NCBI GenBank assembly: GCA_964452465.1
Contig: CAYVMD010000045.1
Coordinates: 1 to 16,739, forward strand
Direction of reading: 5' to 3'
DNA: 16,739 bases
DNA from: CAYVMD01 sp964452465
Lineage (GTDB): Bacteria > Armatimonadota > JACIXR01
Positions within the stretch are counted from its first letter, which is position 1. Every line of letters begins with the position of its first letter. Positions 7,917 to 15,784 of the stretch are shown in pieces. The position numbers were made by a program, and so were the translations under genes. Below the pieces are notes generated by a model. The model did not search any database. It had not been told where the DNA came from and was given only the letters and a program-made list of their open reading frames with translations.

Positions 7917-8709
7917 CTACGCCTCCTATAGATTCTATCCTCTCAATCTCCATTATATCAACCCCCAAAATGGAGGGGACGAATTTTAGAAGGGAAGCGG
8001 ATCCACCCGAAGCGAGGAAGCGGTGCCGGGGAGGGGAATTCGCTATTAGGGCATGCTCCTCCAGGATAGCCTTAACCTCCCTTGCGGTTTCCACTGCTGG
8101 ATCGAGAATCTCTACCCCCATCATCTCTTCCTCGATGAGATGTCTGACTAAAGGATAGTGGGTGCATCCGAGAAGAAGGGCCTCGATCCCTTTCCTTTTG
8201 AGGGGGTAAAGACATCTTTTTAAGGCTTTTCTAATCTCCTCCTCGGGAGCAAAACCCTCTATAAGGGAAACGAGGGGAGGGCAACTCGCCTGCCATGTCC
8301 TTTTTTGGGGCGCCAATCTCCTTATCTCTTTAGTATATATTTTCGTCCTGACCGTGCCAGGGGTGGCAAACACCCCTATCCCCTCATAGGGTGAATTCGC
8401 CGCCATTCGTGCTCCCGCCTGAAGCACTCCCACTATCGGTACTCCAGGATAAAGCTCCTTCGCCTTGTGGTAAATAAGGGCGGAGGAAAAATTACAGGCT
8501 ATGACGACGATCTTAACCCCTTCCCTCACGAGAAAGGAGATTATGCCCAGGGCGAAGGATTCTATCTCCTTCGGAGAACGGCTACCGTAGGGAAGATGAG
8601 CGGTATCGGCGAAGTAGAGAAGGGATTCGTTGGGCAAGCGCCTTAGGATCTCCCTCGCCACGGTGAGCCCCCCCACCCCGGAGTCGAATATGCCGATGGG
8701 AAGACTCAT
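7903..8709 (-). CDS. murI: Glutamate racemase
   Basis: The product is 268 residues. It converts L-glutamate to the D-glutamate needed for peptidoglycan precursors in the cytoplasm, by a cofactor-independent two-base mechanism. The family pattern is clear: IGIFDSGVGGLTV (5-17) with catalytic Asp9, ADTAHLPYGSRS (34-45), catalytic Cys72, and LLGCTHYPLV (179-188) with Cys182 and His184. The Cys72 motif reads ACNFSSA, whereas the family normally has ACNTAS or ACNTAT, so the usual Thr after Asn is Phe. The start overlaps the preceding GerMN gene as ATGA, and rph starts inside its 3' end. It sits between an amidase/GerMN pair and rph, an order close to one common in Firmicutes. Confidence 0.96.
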   Translation of the reverse strand: MSLPIGIFDSGVGGLTVAREILRRLPNESLLYFADTAHLPYGSRSPKEIESFALGIISFLVREGVKIVVIACNFSSALIYHKAKELYPGVPIVGVLQAGARMAANSPYEGIGVFATPGTVRTKIYTKEIRRLAPQKRTWQASCPPLVSLIEGFAPEEEIRKALKRCLYPLKRKGIEALLLGCTHYPLVRHLIEEEMMGVEILDPAVETAREVKAILEEHALIANSPPRHRFLASGGSASLLKFVPSILGVDIMEIERIESIGGVDASR

Positions 8710-9260
8710 TTCCTTACTACGAATTCCTCGCTGGGCAGGATGGGAAGGGAAGCGTCAAGGTGCCCTCCAATGGAGTCCACCCTTTTCCCCTCTATAAGTA
8801 TCTGCACTGCTTTTGCCCCCGAGGCGGAACAAGCGGTATTGGCTACGGAGTTGAGAAGAAGCAATTCGGTTAGGGAGCCCCCGGGGAAATTCTCCTTTAA
8901 CTCCTGGGAGAAATCCAGGTAGGCTGTATCCCCCTTCAGGGAAGCGGAGAGCAATTTCGTGCCAGGGGGAATGGGAGAGGAAAGCCCCCATTCCTTGGGA
9001 GGATTAATGAGGAGGTTTATCGCTGAGGTGAGGGGAGAGGTTGCATCCACTTCCGCTTTTACCGGTACAAGGTGGGGTGAGGAAGTGGAGAAGTCGGCGA
9101 GGAATATCTCCACCGTTTTGGTTCTGGGTGGGGTCTTGGCTTCCGGTAACACAATTATCTCAGGCTGGGTTAACCTGAGGTGAGGTCTTTTGCTTTGGAT
9201 AAAAATCCCTATTGCTAAGATAAATAAGGCAATGAAGATGAAGAGCGGGATCCTTCTCAT
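8706..9260 (-). CDS. Membrane-anchored GerMN domain protein
   Basis: The product is 184 residues. A single N-terminal transmembrane anchor (~5-21, PLFIFIALFILAIGIFIQS) has no lipobox Cys. Residues ~48-175 match the GerMN pattern: VEIFLAD, two-strand spacing, SAINLLINPP (~80-89), GTKLLSASLKGDTAYLDFS, LLLLNSVANTAC, VQILIEGKRVDSIGGHLD. GerMN domains occur in spore germination and sporulation proteins and in many non-sporulating bacteria, usually near amidases; they are thought to act in the cell wall compartment, with no known catalysis. AGGAGG precedes the ATG, which overlaps the amidase stop by 4 bp (ATGA); its own stop overlaps murI in the same way. It probably assists the upstream amidase, which is inference from context. 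Confidence 0.9.
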   Translation of the reverse strand: MRRIPLFIFIALFILAIGIFIQSKRPHLRLTQPEIIVLPEAKTPPRTKTVEIFLADFSTSSPHLVPVKAEVDATSPLTSAINLLINPPKEWGLSSPIPPGTKLLSASLKGDTAYLDFSQELKENFPGGSLTELLLLNSVANTACSASGAKAVQILIEGKRVDSIGGHLDASLPILPSEEFVVRK

Positions 9261-10798
9261 TTTGCCTCCTTTGCGAATGCTTTCAATCCTTCCACTATGG
9301 CTTCCGCTATCTTTTGGCGGAACTCCTCGGTGGCGAGAAGTTTTTCCTCCTGGGGATTGGAGATGTAGGCCCCTTCTATCAGGATCGCTGGGCAGGGAGC
9401 ATTTTTTATCACATAGAAGCCCCTCCGTTTTACTCCCCCATCCGGCAGACCAAGCTTTCTTATCAATGCAGTGTGGATATATTGGGCGAGGAGGAAACTG
9501 TCTTCCCTATAGTAATAGGTCTCCGTTCCCGAGCCCTTCCCCCCGGGCAGGGCGTTATTGTGAATGCTGATGAAAATCCCTGCTCCCATCTGAGAAGCGC
9601 TCTCCACCCTTTGTTGAAGGGAAACATAATAATCTCCCTCCCGCGTCAGTGCGGAGTTGGGAAGAAGGGACTTCAGCCTCAAGGCAATGTCCAAGTTTGC
9701 GTCTTTTTCCTGGGATCCGCCTGGGCCAATGGCTCCCGGATCCTGCCCTCCATGCCCAGGATCTATCAGGATCAGCGTTTCCTCTAACTTAAGGGGAAAT
9801 CCAGGGGGGAGGGAACCGAATTCCAAGGTTATATAAGAAGCATCGTCTTGCTTGATGTTAACCCTCGTCTCCCTCTCCAGGTCGAAGACAACCCGAACCA
9901 CGGGGGGAGTGAACGAGAATTGAGACCATCTTACCTCTGCTATGGGGGAAAGAGGTTGAGGAGTGTTAAAGGAAGGGGAAACATAGGCGGATTCTATGTC
10001 CACCGCCAAGCGAGGAGGGCTTTTAAGGAGGAGGGTCTTGTAACTCCCACCCCGAGAAACCTTGAGCCTGGCGCGGACCCTGTCGTCTATCCTCTCCATT
10101 TGGACTTCCTCTAAAATGCCCATGCCTTGCAAGGCAGAAGGAGGCGAAATCAACAAGTTTATTTCCTTGGAAGGGGAGGGGGAACAGAGGTTCACCTCGT
10201 AAGGGGAAAGGAGGTCCAAAACCATCCTCACCACATCGGGAGCAACCGAATATTGGCTGAGCCGGACCCTCAATTTGTCTTTCTCTATGAACTCCTCTAT
10301 CTTGGGCGGGTTTAGGTGTGCTCCCTCTATATCGAAGAATACGCGAGCGGGTTTTTCCTCTTGTTCTTTTCCTTCACCAGGGAGGGGTGGGAGTTTGCCC
10401 GTGGTGAACTTGAGCGGCAAAGGAAAGGAAAATTTGAGGGCGAGTTGGGAACCCTTCTTTTCCCAGGTTAGGTTTTTGCGGGAAAGTTTGAGGGCAATCA
10501 AGGCTCGCTTTTGCTCCCCCCTCCATTGGCAAGAGAGGATTTCTACCTCCCCCAACTCCCTGAGCGAATAAAACTTCTTCCCCTCCTTGCTCACGGGGTG
10601 AAGGCTTTTGCCCGAAAGGAGGGGAGAGAGGGGAGTTATGTCGATGGCGAGGAAGACATCGTCGCCCGCTGAAAAATAGGGGACATCGGTATAGTGCCTA
10701 TTGAGGAGGAACACCTCGCACCTATCGAGTTGCTGCGATAGGGCAATGGAGAGGAACAGGAAATTTATATAGAGGAAAGCGAGGAGGAATTTCTTCAT
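9257..10798 (-). CDS. Secreted N-acetylmuramoyl-L-alanine amidase (AMIN + Amidase_3)
   Basis: The product is 513 residues. It cleaves the bond between N-acetylmuramic acid and L-alanine in peptidoglycan, outside the membrane. A signal peptide (1-21, ending SIALSQQ) is followed by a region (~36-125) resembling a copper-amine-oxidase-N-like module. Two AMIN-type segments follow at ~152-218 and ~262-327, each with a 'PxVVRxVxDL' strand (VVRMVLDLL, VVRVVFDLE); AMIN domains target the enzyme to septa or envelope sites. The Amidase_3 catalytic domain (~341-510) has all zinc ligands: His349 (DPGHGG), Glu364 (SQEKDAN), His413 (SIHNNA) and catalytic Glu475 (LIEGAYISN). It is first in a six-gene cluster. 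The ATG has no Shine-Dalgarno and sits 7 nt behind a TATAAT box. Confidence 0.95.
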   Translation of the reverse strand: MKKFLLAFLYINFLFLSIALSQQLDRCEVFLLNRHYTDVPYFSAGDDVFLAIDITPLSPLLSGKSLHPVSKEGKKFYSLRELGEVEILSCQWRGEQKRALIALKLSRKNLTWEKKGSQLALKFSFPLPLKFTTGKLPPLPGEGKEQEEKPARVFFDIEGAHLNPPKIEEFIEKDKLRVRLSQYSVAPDVVRMVLDLLSPYEVNLCSPSPSKEINLLISPPSALQGMGILEEVQMERIDDRVRARLKVSRGGSYKTLLLKSPPRLAVDIESAYVSPSFNTPQPLSPIAEVRWSQFSFTPPVVRVVFDLERETRVNIKQDDASYITLEFGSLPPGFPLKLEETLILIDPGHGGQDPGAIGPGGSQEKDANLDIALRLKSLLPNSALTREGDYYVSLQQRVESASQMGAGIFISIHNNALPGGKGSGTETYYYREDSFLLAQYIHTALIRKLGLPDGGVKRRGFYVIKNAPCPAILIEGAYISNPQEEKLLATEEFRQKIAEAIVEGLKAFAKEAK

Positions 10799-10805
10799 CT
10801 AAGAA

Positions 10806-10834
10806 ATTATAATAGAGAGGAGAGCGGGTAGCAA
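10806..10834 (-). promoter_or_regulatory. Promoter of the amidase-to-chaperonin cluster, giving a leaderless mRNA
   Basis: On the minus strand a perfect TATAAT (10806-10811) lies 17 bp behind TTGCTA (10829-10834, 4 of 6 to TTGACA). Seven bases, TTCTTAG, separate the -10 box from the amidase ATG. The expected start of transcription is therefore at or one base before the A of the ATG, and no ribosome binding site is present. This predicts a leaderless transcript. Confidence 0.6.
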
Positions 10835-10868
10835 GCGAGGGTCCGGCAACTTTCCATGTTCAAAAAAC

Positions 10869-10908
10869 TTGCAAATATTTAGGCAAATACTATAATAGAA
10901 ATTGGAGG
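10869..10908 (+). promoter_or_regulatory. Divergent promoter and ribosome binding site of the zinc-ribbon gene
   Basis: On the plus strand TTGCAA (10869-10874) and a perfect TATAAT (10891-10896) are 16 bp apart. The predicted start is near 10903, directly before GGAGG (10904-10908), which lies 9 nt from the ATG at 10918. It stands back to back with the amidase promoter, the two -35 boxes about 35 bp apart, so one regulator could influence both. Confidence 0.55.
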
Positions 10909-10917
10909 GTGAGGAAA

Positions 10918-11658
10918 ATGCCCGTGATGTATAAATGTCCGCGTTGTGGAACTCTCAACCCAGAGGGAGTGTCACCTTTCCCCTTGTGCTCGAAATGTGG
11001 AGAGAACCTGGTGAGTTGTCGGTATTGCCGCTTCTTCAATGCAAGGACGCTCGAATGCACCCATCCCCTGCAATTAGAGATCCAAACCATAAGCGATCCC
11101 GATACCATTCCCGCTTCCTGTGATCTGTTCCGCTCCCGCCTCATAATGGGAGAGGTGACGGTGAAAAGGAGCGTAGCACGCATCTTGGGGACCTCTATAT
11201 TAGCAGGTATAGTATTGGTATTGATACTATGGGCTATCTTCCTAAAAAGCATAAAGAAGCCCCCTCTGTGGGAATTCCAGGTGGATTATTTCCCCCGCCA
11301 ACTCGCTGTAGGAAATTCCTTCACCTTGACGATTACCCTAACCAATAGAGGGAACGCTCCCCTTTCCATGTTATCCCTGCGGGTTCCCACTAGCTTTTTC
11401 GAGGGTCTCCGCTTGGTCAGCGCCCTCCCCATGACGGAGATGGAGCTGAGGGGGCTTTCCTACTATTTCTCCCTGCCTTACCTCGCGGTAGGACAAGGCT
11501 ACCGGCTTCAGTTGAACCTTTTGCCCCTGAGGGAAGGCTCTCATAGGGCACCTTTCGAGTTGCTCAGCGGACCGGAAGTGATCGACACCCGAATGGTATC
11601 ATTACAAGTAGCTGGCTCTGCAGTGACTCCTACTCCTGCCACTCCCGCGGGAAGATGA
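10918..11658 (+). CDS. Zinc-ribbon membrane protein with extracytoplasmic beta-sandwich domain, unknown function
   Basis: The product is 246 residues. Residues 7-27 form a CxxC...CxxC zinc ribbon (CPRCG, CSKCG). A second Cys set follows: CRYC (34-37), Cys47 and Cys68, in the context CRYCRFFNARTLECTHP. A transmembrane helix (~90-110) separates this cytoplasmic half from an outer half, ~118-233. The outer half resembles a CARDB/NEW3-type beta sandwich (GNSFTLTITLTNRGNAPLSMLSLRVP), followed by a short Thr/Pro/Ala tail (TPTPATPAGR). The ATG at 10918 is chosen because GGAGG lies 9 nt upstream; an in-frame GTG at 10909 overlaps that site. The domain order suggests a sensor or adaptor linking cytoplasm and envelope, but no family with a known function was recognised. 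Confidence 0.85.
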   Translation: MPVMYKCPRCGTLNPEGVSPFPLCSKCGENLVSCRYCRFFNARTLECTHPLQLEIQTISDPDTIPASCDLFRSRLIMGEVTVKRSVARILGTSILAGIVLVLILWAIFLKSIKKPPLWEFQVDYFPRQLAVGNSFTLTITLTNRGNAPLSMLSLRVPTSFFEGLRLVSALPMTEMELRGLSYYFSLPYLAVGQGYRLQLNLLPLREGSHRAPFELLSGPEVIDTRMVSLQVAGSAVTPTPATPAGR

Positions 11659-11661
11659 ATA

Positions 11662-11737
<76 letters not shown>

Positions 11738-11778
11738 ATGGCAAAAAGGACAAGGATTCGTTCTTCTCTTAAAAATAA

Positions 11779-11784
11779 TATAAC
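11779..11784 (+). promoter_or_regulatory. Possible -10 box of the NTF2-like gene
   Basis: TATAAC (5 of 6 to TATAAT) lies 13 bp before the ATG at 11798, predicting a leader of only about 6-8 nt. No good -35 is found at 16-18 bp. It overlaps a minus-strand TATATT that could serve the tRNA. Confidence 0.3.
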
Positions 11785-11797
11785 AGAAGTTCCCAGA

Positions 11798-12268
11798 ATG
11801 AGAAAGTTCCTTTACCTCCTTCTTTTCCTCCTCGTTGCAGGAGGCTCTTTCATACTGCTTCGCCATAGGTCCCTGTCCGATAGGGAGAGGATAGTGATGC
11901 TCTTTCAAGAGATTGTGGAAGGAGTGAGGAACAAGGATGCGACTCGCATCCTCCCCCATTTCTCTACCCATTACAATGATTCCTGGGGGATAACCTTCTG
12001 GGATATAAAGCGGAATATTCGGCAGGAATTGTCAAGGTTTTCCCTCTTCGAGATCGCCATCGAGGACTTGAACCTCCAGATATCCCCTCCCTATGCGGAA
12101 GCCAAGGGAACGGTGGGACTGCTCATACAAACCTTCGATATGAGTACCCCTCTTTTCTTTCGCCTTGGGTTGAACATTCATCTGGAAAAGGAAAGGAAAA
12201 ATTGGAAGATAACCGGGATAGAGGGCTACGACGAGGTTGTTAGGCAGGTCTATGGATTGGAGTTTTAA
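11798..12268 (+). CDS. Membrane-anchored NTF2-like/SnoaL-fold protein, unknown function
   Basis: The product is 156 residues. An N-terminal hydrophobic anchor (~4-21, FLYLLLFLLVAGGSFILL) precedes a single domain (~27-145) with an NTF2-like pattern: a helix (SDRERIVMLFQEIVEGVRNKD), ATRILPHFSTHYND, then strands around FEIAIEDLNLQI, EAKGTVGLLI and a final WKITGIEGY. Such lipoprotein-like NTF2 domains are widespread in the bacterial envelope and usually have no known ligand. The start at 11798 puts the hydrophobic segment at the N-terminus. A longer frame from 11738 would add 20 polar residues, begin at the base next to the tRNA, and has no ribosome binding site. The Shine-Dalgarno at 11798 is also poor. 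The gene ends 4 bp from the stop of the convergent htrA gene. Confidence 0.8.
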   Translation: MRKFLYLLLFLLVAGGSFILLRHRSLSDRERIVMLFQEIVEGVRNKDATRILPHFSTHYNDSWGITFWDIKRNIRQELSRFSLFEIAIEDLNLQISPPYAEAKGTVGLLIQTFDMSTPLFFRLGLNIHLEKERKNWKITGIEGYDEVVRQVYGLEF

Positions 12269-12272
12269 AACT

Positions 12273-13388
12273 TCACAAAGAGGGAGGCATTTCCCCCAAC
12301 TTTACTTCTATGGTGATGATCTTTCCCTCGCGCCAGATCTTCGCGGTTAGGGGGTCTCCCACTTCTTTGCCCATCATGATCCTCACCACATCGTCCGTCT
12401 TCCTTATCTTCTGCCCATCCATTTCGATTACCACATCTCCAGGTTGGACATTTGCCTTCTCCGCCGGGCTACGGGGAAAGACCCTTTGAATTAATACTCC
12501 CTCTATCTTCGTGGGGATGCCCAGCTCTTCCTTGATCTCCTTGGTCAAGGTTAGGTAACCTATGCCAAACCAAGGATGGGCAACCTTTCCCTTGGTCAAA
12601 AGCTGGGGTATCAATTTCTTCACCGAGTCTATCGCTATAGCGAAGCCAATGCCTACATTCCCTTCCTGAAGGGGAGGAGTAAGGATGGCGGTGCACAGCC
12701 CCACTAATTCCCCCTTTAGGTTAACCAACGCCCCTCCACTGTTCCCTTTATTAATAGCTGCATCCGTTTGGATCAGCGTATCCACGCTCAAGGATCTCCC
12801 TTCCACCGCAAAGGGTCCTTTCCGCAGGGCGCTTACAATGCCCGCTGTGGCGGTATTGGAAAGCCCGAAAGGATTGCCAATGGCGATAACCCAATCCCCA
12901 ACCTTCAACTCGGAGGAATCCCCCATCTGGAGATAGGGAAGGTTTGTCCCCTTTATACGGATCACCGCTATATCGCTCTGAGGATCCACGCCAACGACGG
13001 AAGCGTTGAATTGCCGTCCATCTACAAGGGTCACCTTTATGGAACGCGCTTCCTCTATCACATGATAATTGGTCAGTATTATCCCTCCCGGATCTATCAG
13101 AACCCCCGAACCCTTCCCCACGGGTGGGGTTATCGTCTCCTCGCCGAAGAGAAAGCCAAAGGGGGAAAGGGAAGAAGGTCTGTAGGTGGTATCGATATTG
13201 ACCACGGCAGGACCGGCTTTGGCTACCGCTGCCACGAAGGGGCTTTCTCCCTTTATCCTGATGGGAATGGAGGCGGGGTTTGCGCTAAGGGCGGATTTCT
13301 CCTGCATACCGTTGTAGAGGTGGTAGCATAGGAGGAAGCCAGCGAGGAAGACAACCAGGTAGGATAGGGTTAGAAGGAATTTTCTCAT
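12273..13388 (-). CDS. htrA: HtrA/DegP-type serine protease with one PDZ domain
   Basis: The product is 371 residues, an envelope quality-control protease. An N-terminal membrane anchor (~4-24, FLLTLSYLVVFLAGFLLCYHL) is followed by a linker and a trypsin-fold domain (~47-265). The full triad is present: His109 (TNYHVIE), Asp139 (PQSDIAVIRI) and Ser217 (NKGNSGGALVN). One PDZ domain (~272-364) has the GVLIQRVFPRSPAEKANVQPGDVVIEMDGQ pattern that binds C-termini and gates activity. A single PDZ and an uncleaved anchor fit the DegS/HtrA-like layout of Gram-positive and deep-branching bacteria. The ATG is 2 bp after the ribH stop, with GAGG 7 nt upstream inside ribH, so it is likely the last gene of the ribBA-GGDEF-ribH-htrA cluster. 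Confidence 0.95.
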   Translation of the reverse strand: MRKFLLTLSYLVVFLAGFLLCYHLYNGMQEKSALSANPASIPIRIKGESPFVAAVAKAGPAVVNIDTTYRPSSLSPFGFLFGEETITPPVGKGSGVLIDPGGIILTNYHVIEEARSIKVTLVDGRQFNASVVGVDPQSDIAVIRIKGTNLPYLQMGDSSELKVGDWVIAIGNPFGLSNTATAGIVSALRKGPFAVEGRSLSVDTLIQTDAAINKGNSGGALVNLKGELVGLCTAILTPPLQEGNVGIGFAIAIDSVKKLIPQLLTKGKVAHPWFGIGYLTLTKEIKEELGIPTKIEGVLIQRVFPRSPAEKANVQPGDVVIEMDGQKIRKTDDVVRIMMGKEVGDPLTAKIWREGKIITIEVKLGEMPPSL

Positions 13389-13390
13389 TG

Positions 13391-13858
13391 CTAATCCTCT
13401 ATCTCCTTGAATAGATTTGCCATCTCCAAGGCGGATAGGGCTGCCTGGAAGCCCTTATTGCCCTGTTTCGCCCCGCTTCTTTCCATCGCCTGCTCCAGGG
13501 TATCGCTGGTGAGGACCCCGAAGATAACCGGGGTCGTGTATTCCAGGGCGACCTGAGCTACCCCCTTGGTCACCTCCGCGGAGAGGAAATCGAAGTGGGG
13601 AGTGTCTCCCCTGATGAGGCATCCGAGGCAGATAATGGCATCGAATTTCTTCCCCTTAGCTATCCTCTTCGCAGTTACGGGTATCTCGAAGGAGCCGGGA
13701 ACCCAGAACACCTCTATATCCTTTTCTTCAACCCCATGGCGATAGAGACAGTCCAGAGCGCCCTCCAAGAGCTTGCTGGTCACCACCTCGTTGAAGCGGG
13801 AAACGACTATCCCGAATCTCAATCCTTTCCCTATCAGTTTTCCTTCATATCTCTTCAT
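13391..13858 (-). CDS. ribH: 6,7-dimethyl-8-ribityllumazine synthase
   Basis: The product is 155 residues, the standard length. It condenses 3,4-dihydroxy-2-butanone 4-phosphate (the product of the RibB half of RibBA) with the ribityl-aminopyrimidine to make the direct precursor of riboflavin. Motifs are VVSRFNEVVTSKLLEGAL (18-35), VPGSFEIP (53-60), LGCLIRGDTPHFDFLSAE (78-95) with catalytic His88, VIFGVLTSDTLEQAMERSG with Arg127 for phosphate binding, and NKGFQAALSALEMANL at the C-terminus. Such subunits form pentamers or 60-mer capsids. AGGAGG lies 10 nt before the ATG. The start overlaps the upstream GGDEF gene by 4 bp (ATGA), and htrA starts 2 bp after its stop. Confidence 0.97.
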   Translation of the reverse strand: MKRYEGKLIGKGLRFGIVVSRFNEVVTSKLLEGALDCLYRHGVEEKDIEVFWVPGSFEIPVTAKRIAKGKKFDAIICLGCLIRGDTPHFDFLSAEVTKGVAQVALEYTTPVIFGVLTSDTLEQAMERSGAKQGNKGFQAALSALEMANLFKEIED

Positions 13859-15780
13859 CTTGTCTCGGCCTCCTTTTCCTGGGATTTGTCATCCCCATAG
13901 ACATGTACCAATCCTTTTCCTCTCTTCTTTGCCTCATACATCGCCTGGTCCGCTTTCTCCACCAGCCTTTTAAGGGTCTTGGCATCAGCGGGGAACTCCG
14001 CCACGCCTATACTCACGCTTATGCCCAGGTTTTCTCTGATGATGCTTGCTATCCTTTCGGCTACATTCGTAGCGGAGGATTTAGATATGTGGGGGAAAAC
14101 CAATATAAACTCCTCTCCGCCTACCCGGGCAGCGAAGTCGCTCAAGCGGATATGCTCCCTTATGAGCCTACCCAAAGCTGATAGCACCCTATTCCCTTGG
14201 GTATGGCCGAACCTGTCGTTGAAACTTTTGAAATTGTCTAGGTCCAAAAAAGCGATGGATAGGGGATAATTATAGCGCATCGCCCTACGGAATTCCTCCG
14301 CCATCCGCCGGTAGAAATTTCGCCTGTTTAAAAGCCCCGTGAGGGGATCATGGAAGGCGTATTTCTGTAACTCCGTTCGGTCTCGCGCCCGGCGTAGGGC
14401 ATTTTCGATCTCGGGGGTAAGGGATAAGACCAAACTTCTTACCTCCTCAGGGAACTCCCAGGGGGTAGAACGAGCTGCAATTAGAAGATAAGCGGGAGTT
14501 TCCTCCTCAAAGAATGTAAGGATGAGCACGGTTGCCCCTTCTTCCTCTCTTATATTTATATTAAACAAACTCTTCTCTTTCATTACGATATCGCAGACCC
14601 TCTGCAGGAAGGAAGGAGATAGTTGCAGATCTTCTGAGAGATGGAACAAAACCCTCGGTCTTTTGTGGAGGCACTCGAAAAAGGCGATGTATTCGGCGTT
14701 GGTTAGTTCCTTTAATCCATAAACTACCTCCCTCGCCAAGTCTTCTATATCAATGGCTGTGGCTAAGGAGGAGACGAACTTGGAGAGAGTGCTGCGCAAG
14801 CGATGCTCCTCCGCTATTTTGTATTGTAGCTCTATTTTCTCCAGGATGGGTAGAGCATACTGGAGGAGGTCCCCCGCTCTTTGAAACTCCCTCTCGCTAA
14901 AGGGTCTTTTACCCTTTCTTCTTATCAAATGGACCCCCCCCCTCCTCTCACCGAAAAGGACGAGGGGAAAGCACATATCGCTTTGCACATTCAATAGTTC
15001 CACAATTTCCTTGATAATCAAAGGGTCCTTCTTCGCGTCCTTAACCAAGATGGGGATGCCCTCCTCGAATACCTTCGTCGAAACGCCCTTCTCCTCCAAG
15101 GATATGCCTCGCTCGAGCACCCTTTCACGTTCCCTTCCTATATCCTCTAACCCCCATCTTACGGGATGTAAGACCAGTTTGTTCGATTTCCCATCATAAA
15201 GGTAGAAAGCGCCGGCATCCGCATCGATAGTCTTACCTATCGTAATCAGGATCTCCTTCAAAGTATCTTCCAAGGGTGGAGTGCTCATGAGAAGGTCCTT
15301 GATTCGCCCCAGTACCTCCAAATTTTCCTCTCTTATTTTTCGCTCATCTTGCATAATTCCAATGGGGAGGGAAAGGAACACCATAGCCAATGATTCGCCT
15401 AAGAAGTAAAGAGATGAAGAGAAGAAAGAAGCAAGGAAGAGGAGAAGGAAGGAGGCGGAGAGGGAGAATATCAGACCCGCGCGGAAGCCAAAATCGTAAG
15501 CGTAAAAGATCACAGGAAGGATGAGAAAGACGGCGAAGGGACTTTTTTCCCACCCTGTTAATCCCACGAGGGCGACTAAGAACAAAAAATCAACGGGGTA
15601 AAGGCAGAGATTCAATGGCTCACTTTTCACTATGCCTGCCCATTCCAGATAGGCAGCGCTAAGTTCATAGGTCACTCCCACCAACAGGAGATAAGTCAAA
15701 GGTGTTAGGGAGAGGACATCCTGCCTATAAGGGGATATAAGCAACAAAATAGCTACCAGGCAGGCGATAATTGCCCTCAC
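13855..15780 (-). CDS. Membrane GAF-GGDEF diguanylate cyclase
   Basis: The product is 641 residues and predicted to make cyclic di-GMP from two GTP at the inner membrane face. About six transmembrane segments lie within 1-143, with short loops and no large outer domain. A GAF domain follows at ~163-315 (DADAGAFYLYD, MCFPLVLFGERRGGVHLIRR). A second, more diverged GAF-like region spans ~330-465 with no recognised ligand motif. The GGDEF domain covers ~470-630: DPLTGLLNRRNFYRR, DLDNFKSFNDRFGH, signature GGEEF at 554-558, SVSIGVAEFP, ADQAMYEAKKRGK. RLSD at 545-548 is a correctly spaced RxxD inhibitory site, so product inhibition is expected. The GTG start at 15780 has no Shine-Dalgarno but a TATAAT box 4 nt upstream. 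It lies between ribBA and ribH and overlaps ribH as ATGA. Confidence 0.93.
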   Translation of the reverse strand: MRAIIACLVAILLLISPYRQDVLSLTPLTYLLLVGVTYELSAAYLEWAGIVKSEPLNLCLYPVDFLFLVALVGLTGWEKSPFAVFLILPVIFYAYDFGFRAGLIFSLSASFLLLFLASFFSSSLYFLGESLAMVFLSLPIGIMQDERKIREENLEVLGRIKDLLMSTPPLEDTLKEILITIGKTIDADAGAFYLYDGKSNKLVLHPVRWGLEDIGRERERVLERGISLEEKGVSTKVFEEGIPILVKDAKKDPLIIKEIVELLNVQSDMCFPLVLFGERRGGVHLIRRKGKRPFSEREFQRAGDLLQYALPILEKIELQYKIAEEHRLRSTLSKFVSSLATAIDIEDLAREVVYGLKELTNAEYIAFFECLHKRPRVLFHLSEDLQLSPSFLQRVCDIVMKEKSLFNINIREEEGATVLILTFFEEETPAYLLIAARSTPWEFPEEVRSLVLSLTPEIENALRRARDRTELQKYAFHDPLTGLLNRRNFYRRMAEEFRRAMRYNYPLSIAFLDLDNFKSFNDRFGHTQGNRVLSALGRLIREHIRLSDFAARVGGEEFILVFPHISKSSATNVAERIASIIRENLGISVSIGVAEFPADAKTLKRLVEKADQAMYEAKKRGKGLVHVYGDDKSQEKEAETR

Positions 15781-15784
15781 AAAT

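Noticed and set aside
11738..11797. Earlier start of the NTF2-like gene at 11738
   Set aside because: It would add 20 polar residues before the hydrophobic anchor, begin right at the tRNA edge, and has no ribosome binding site.
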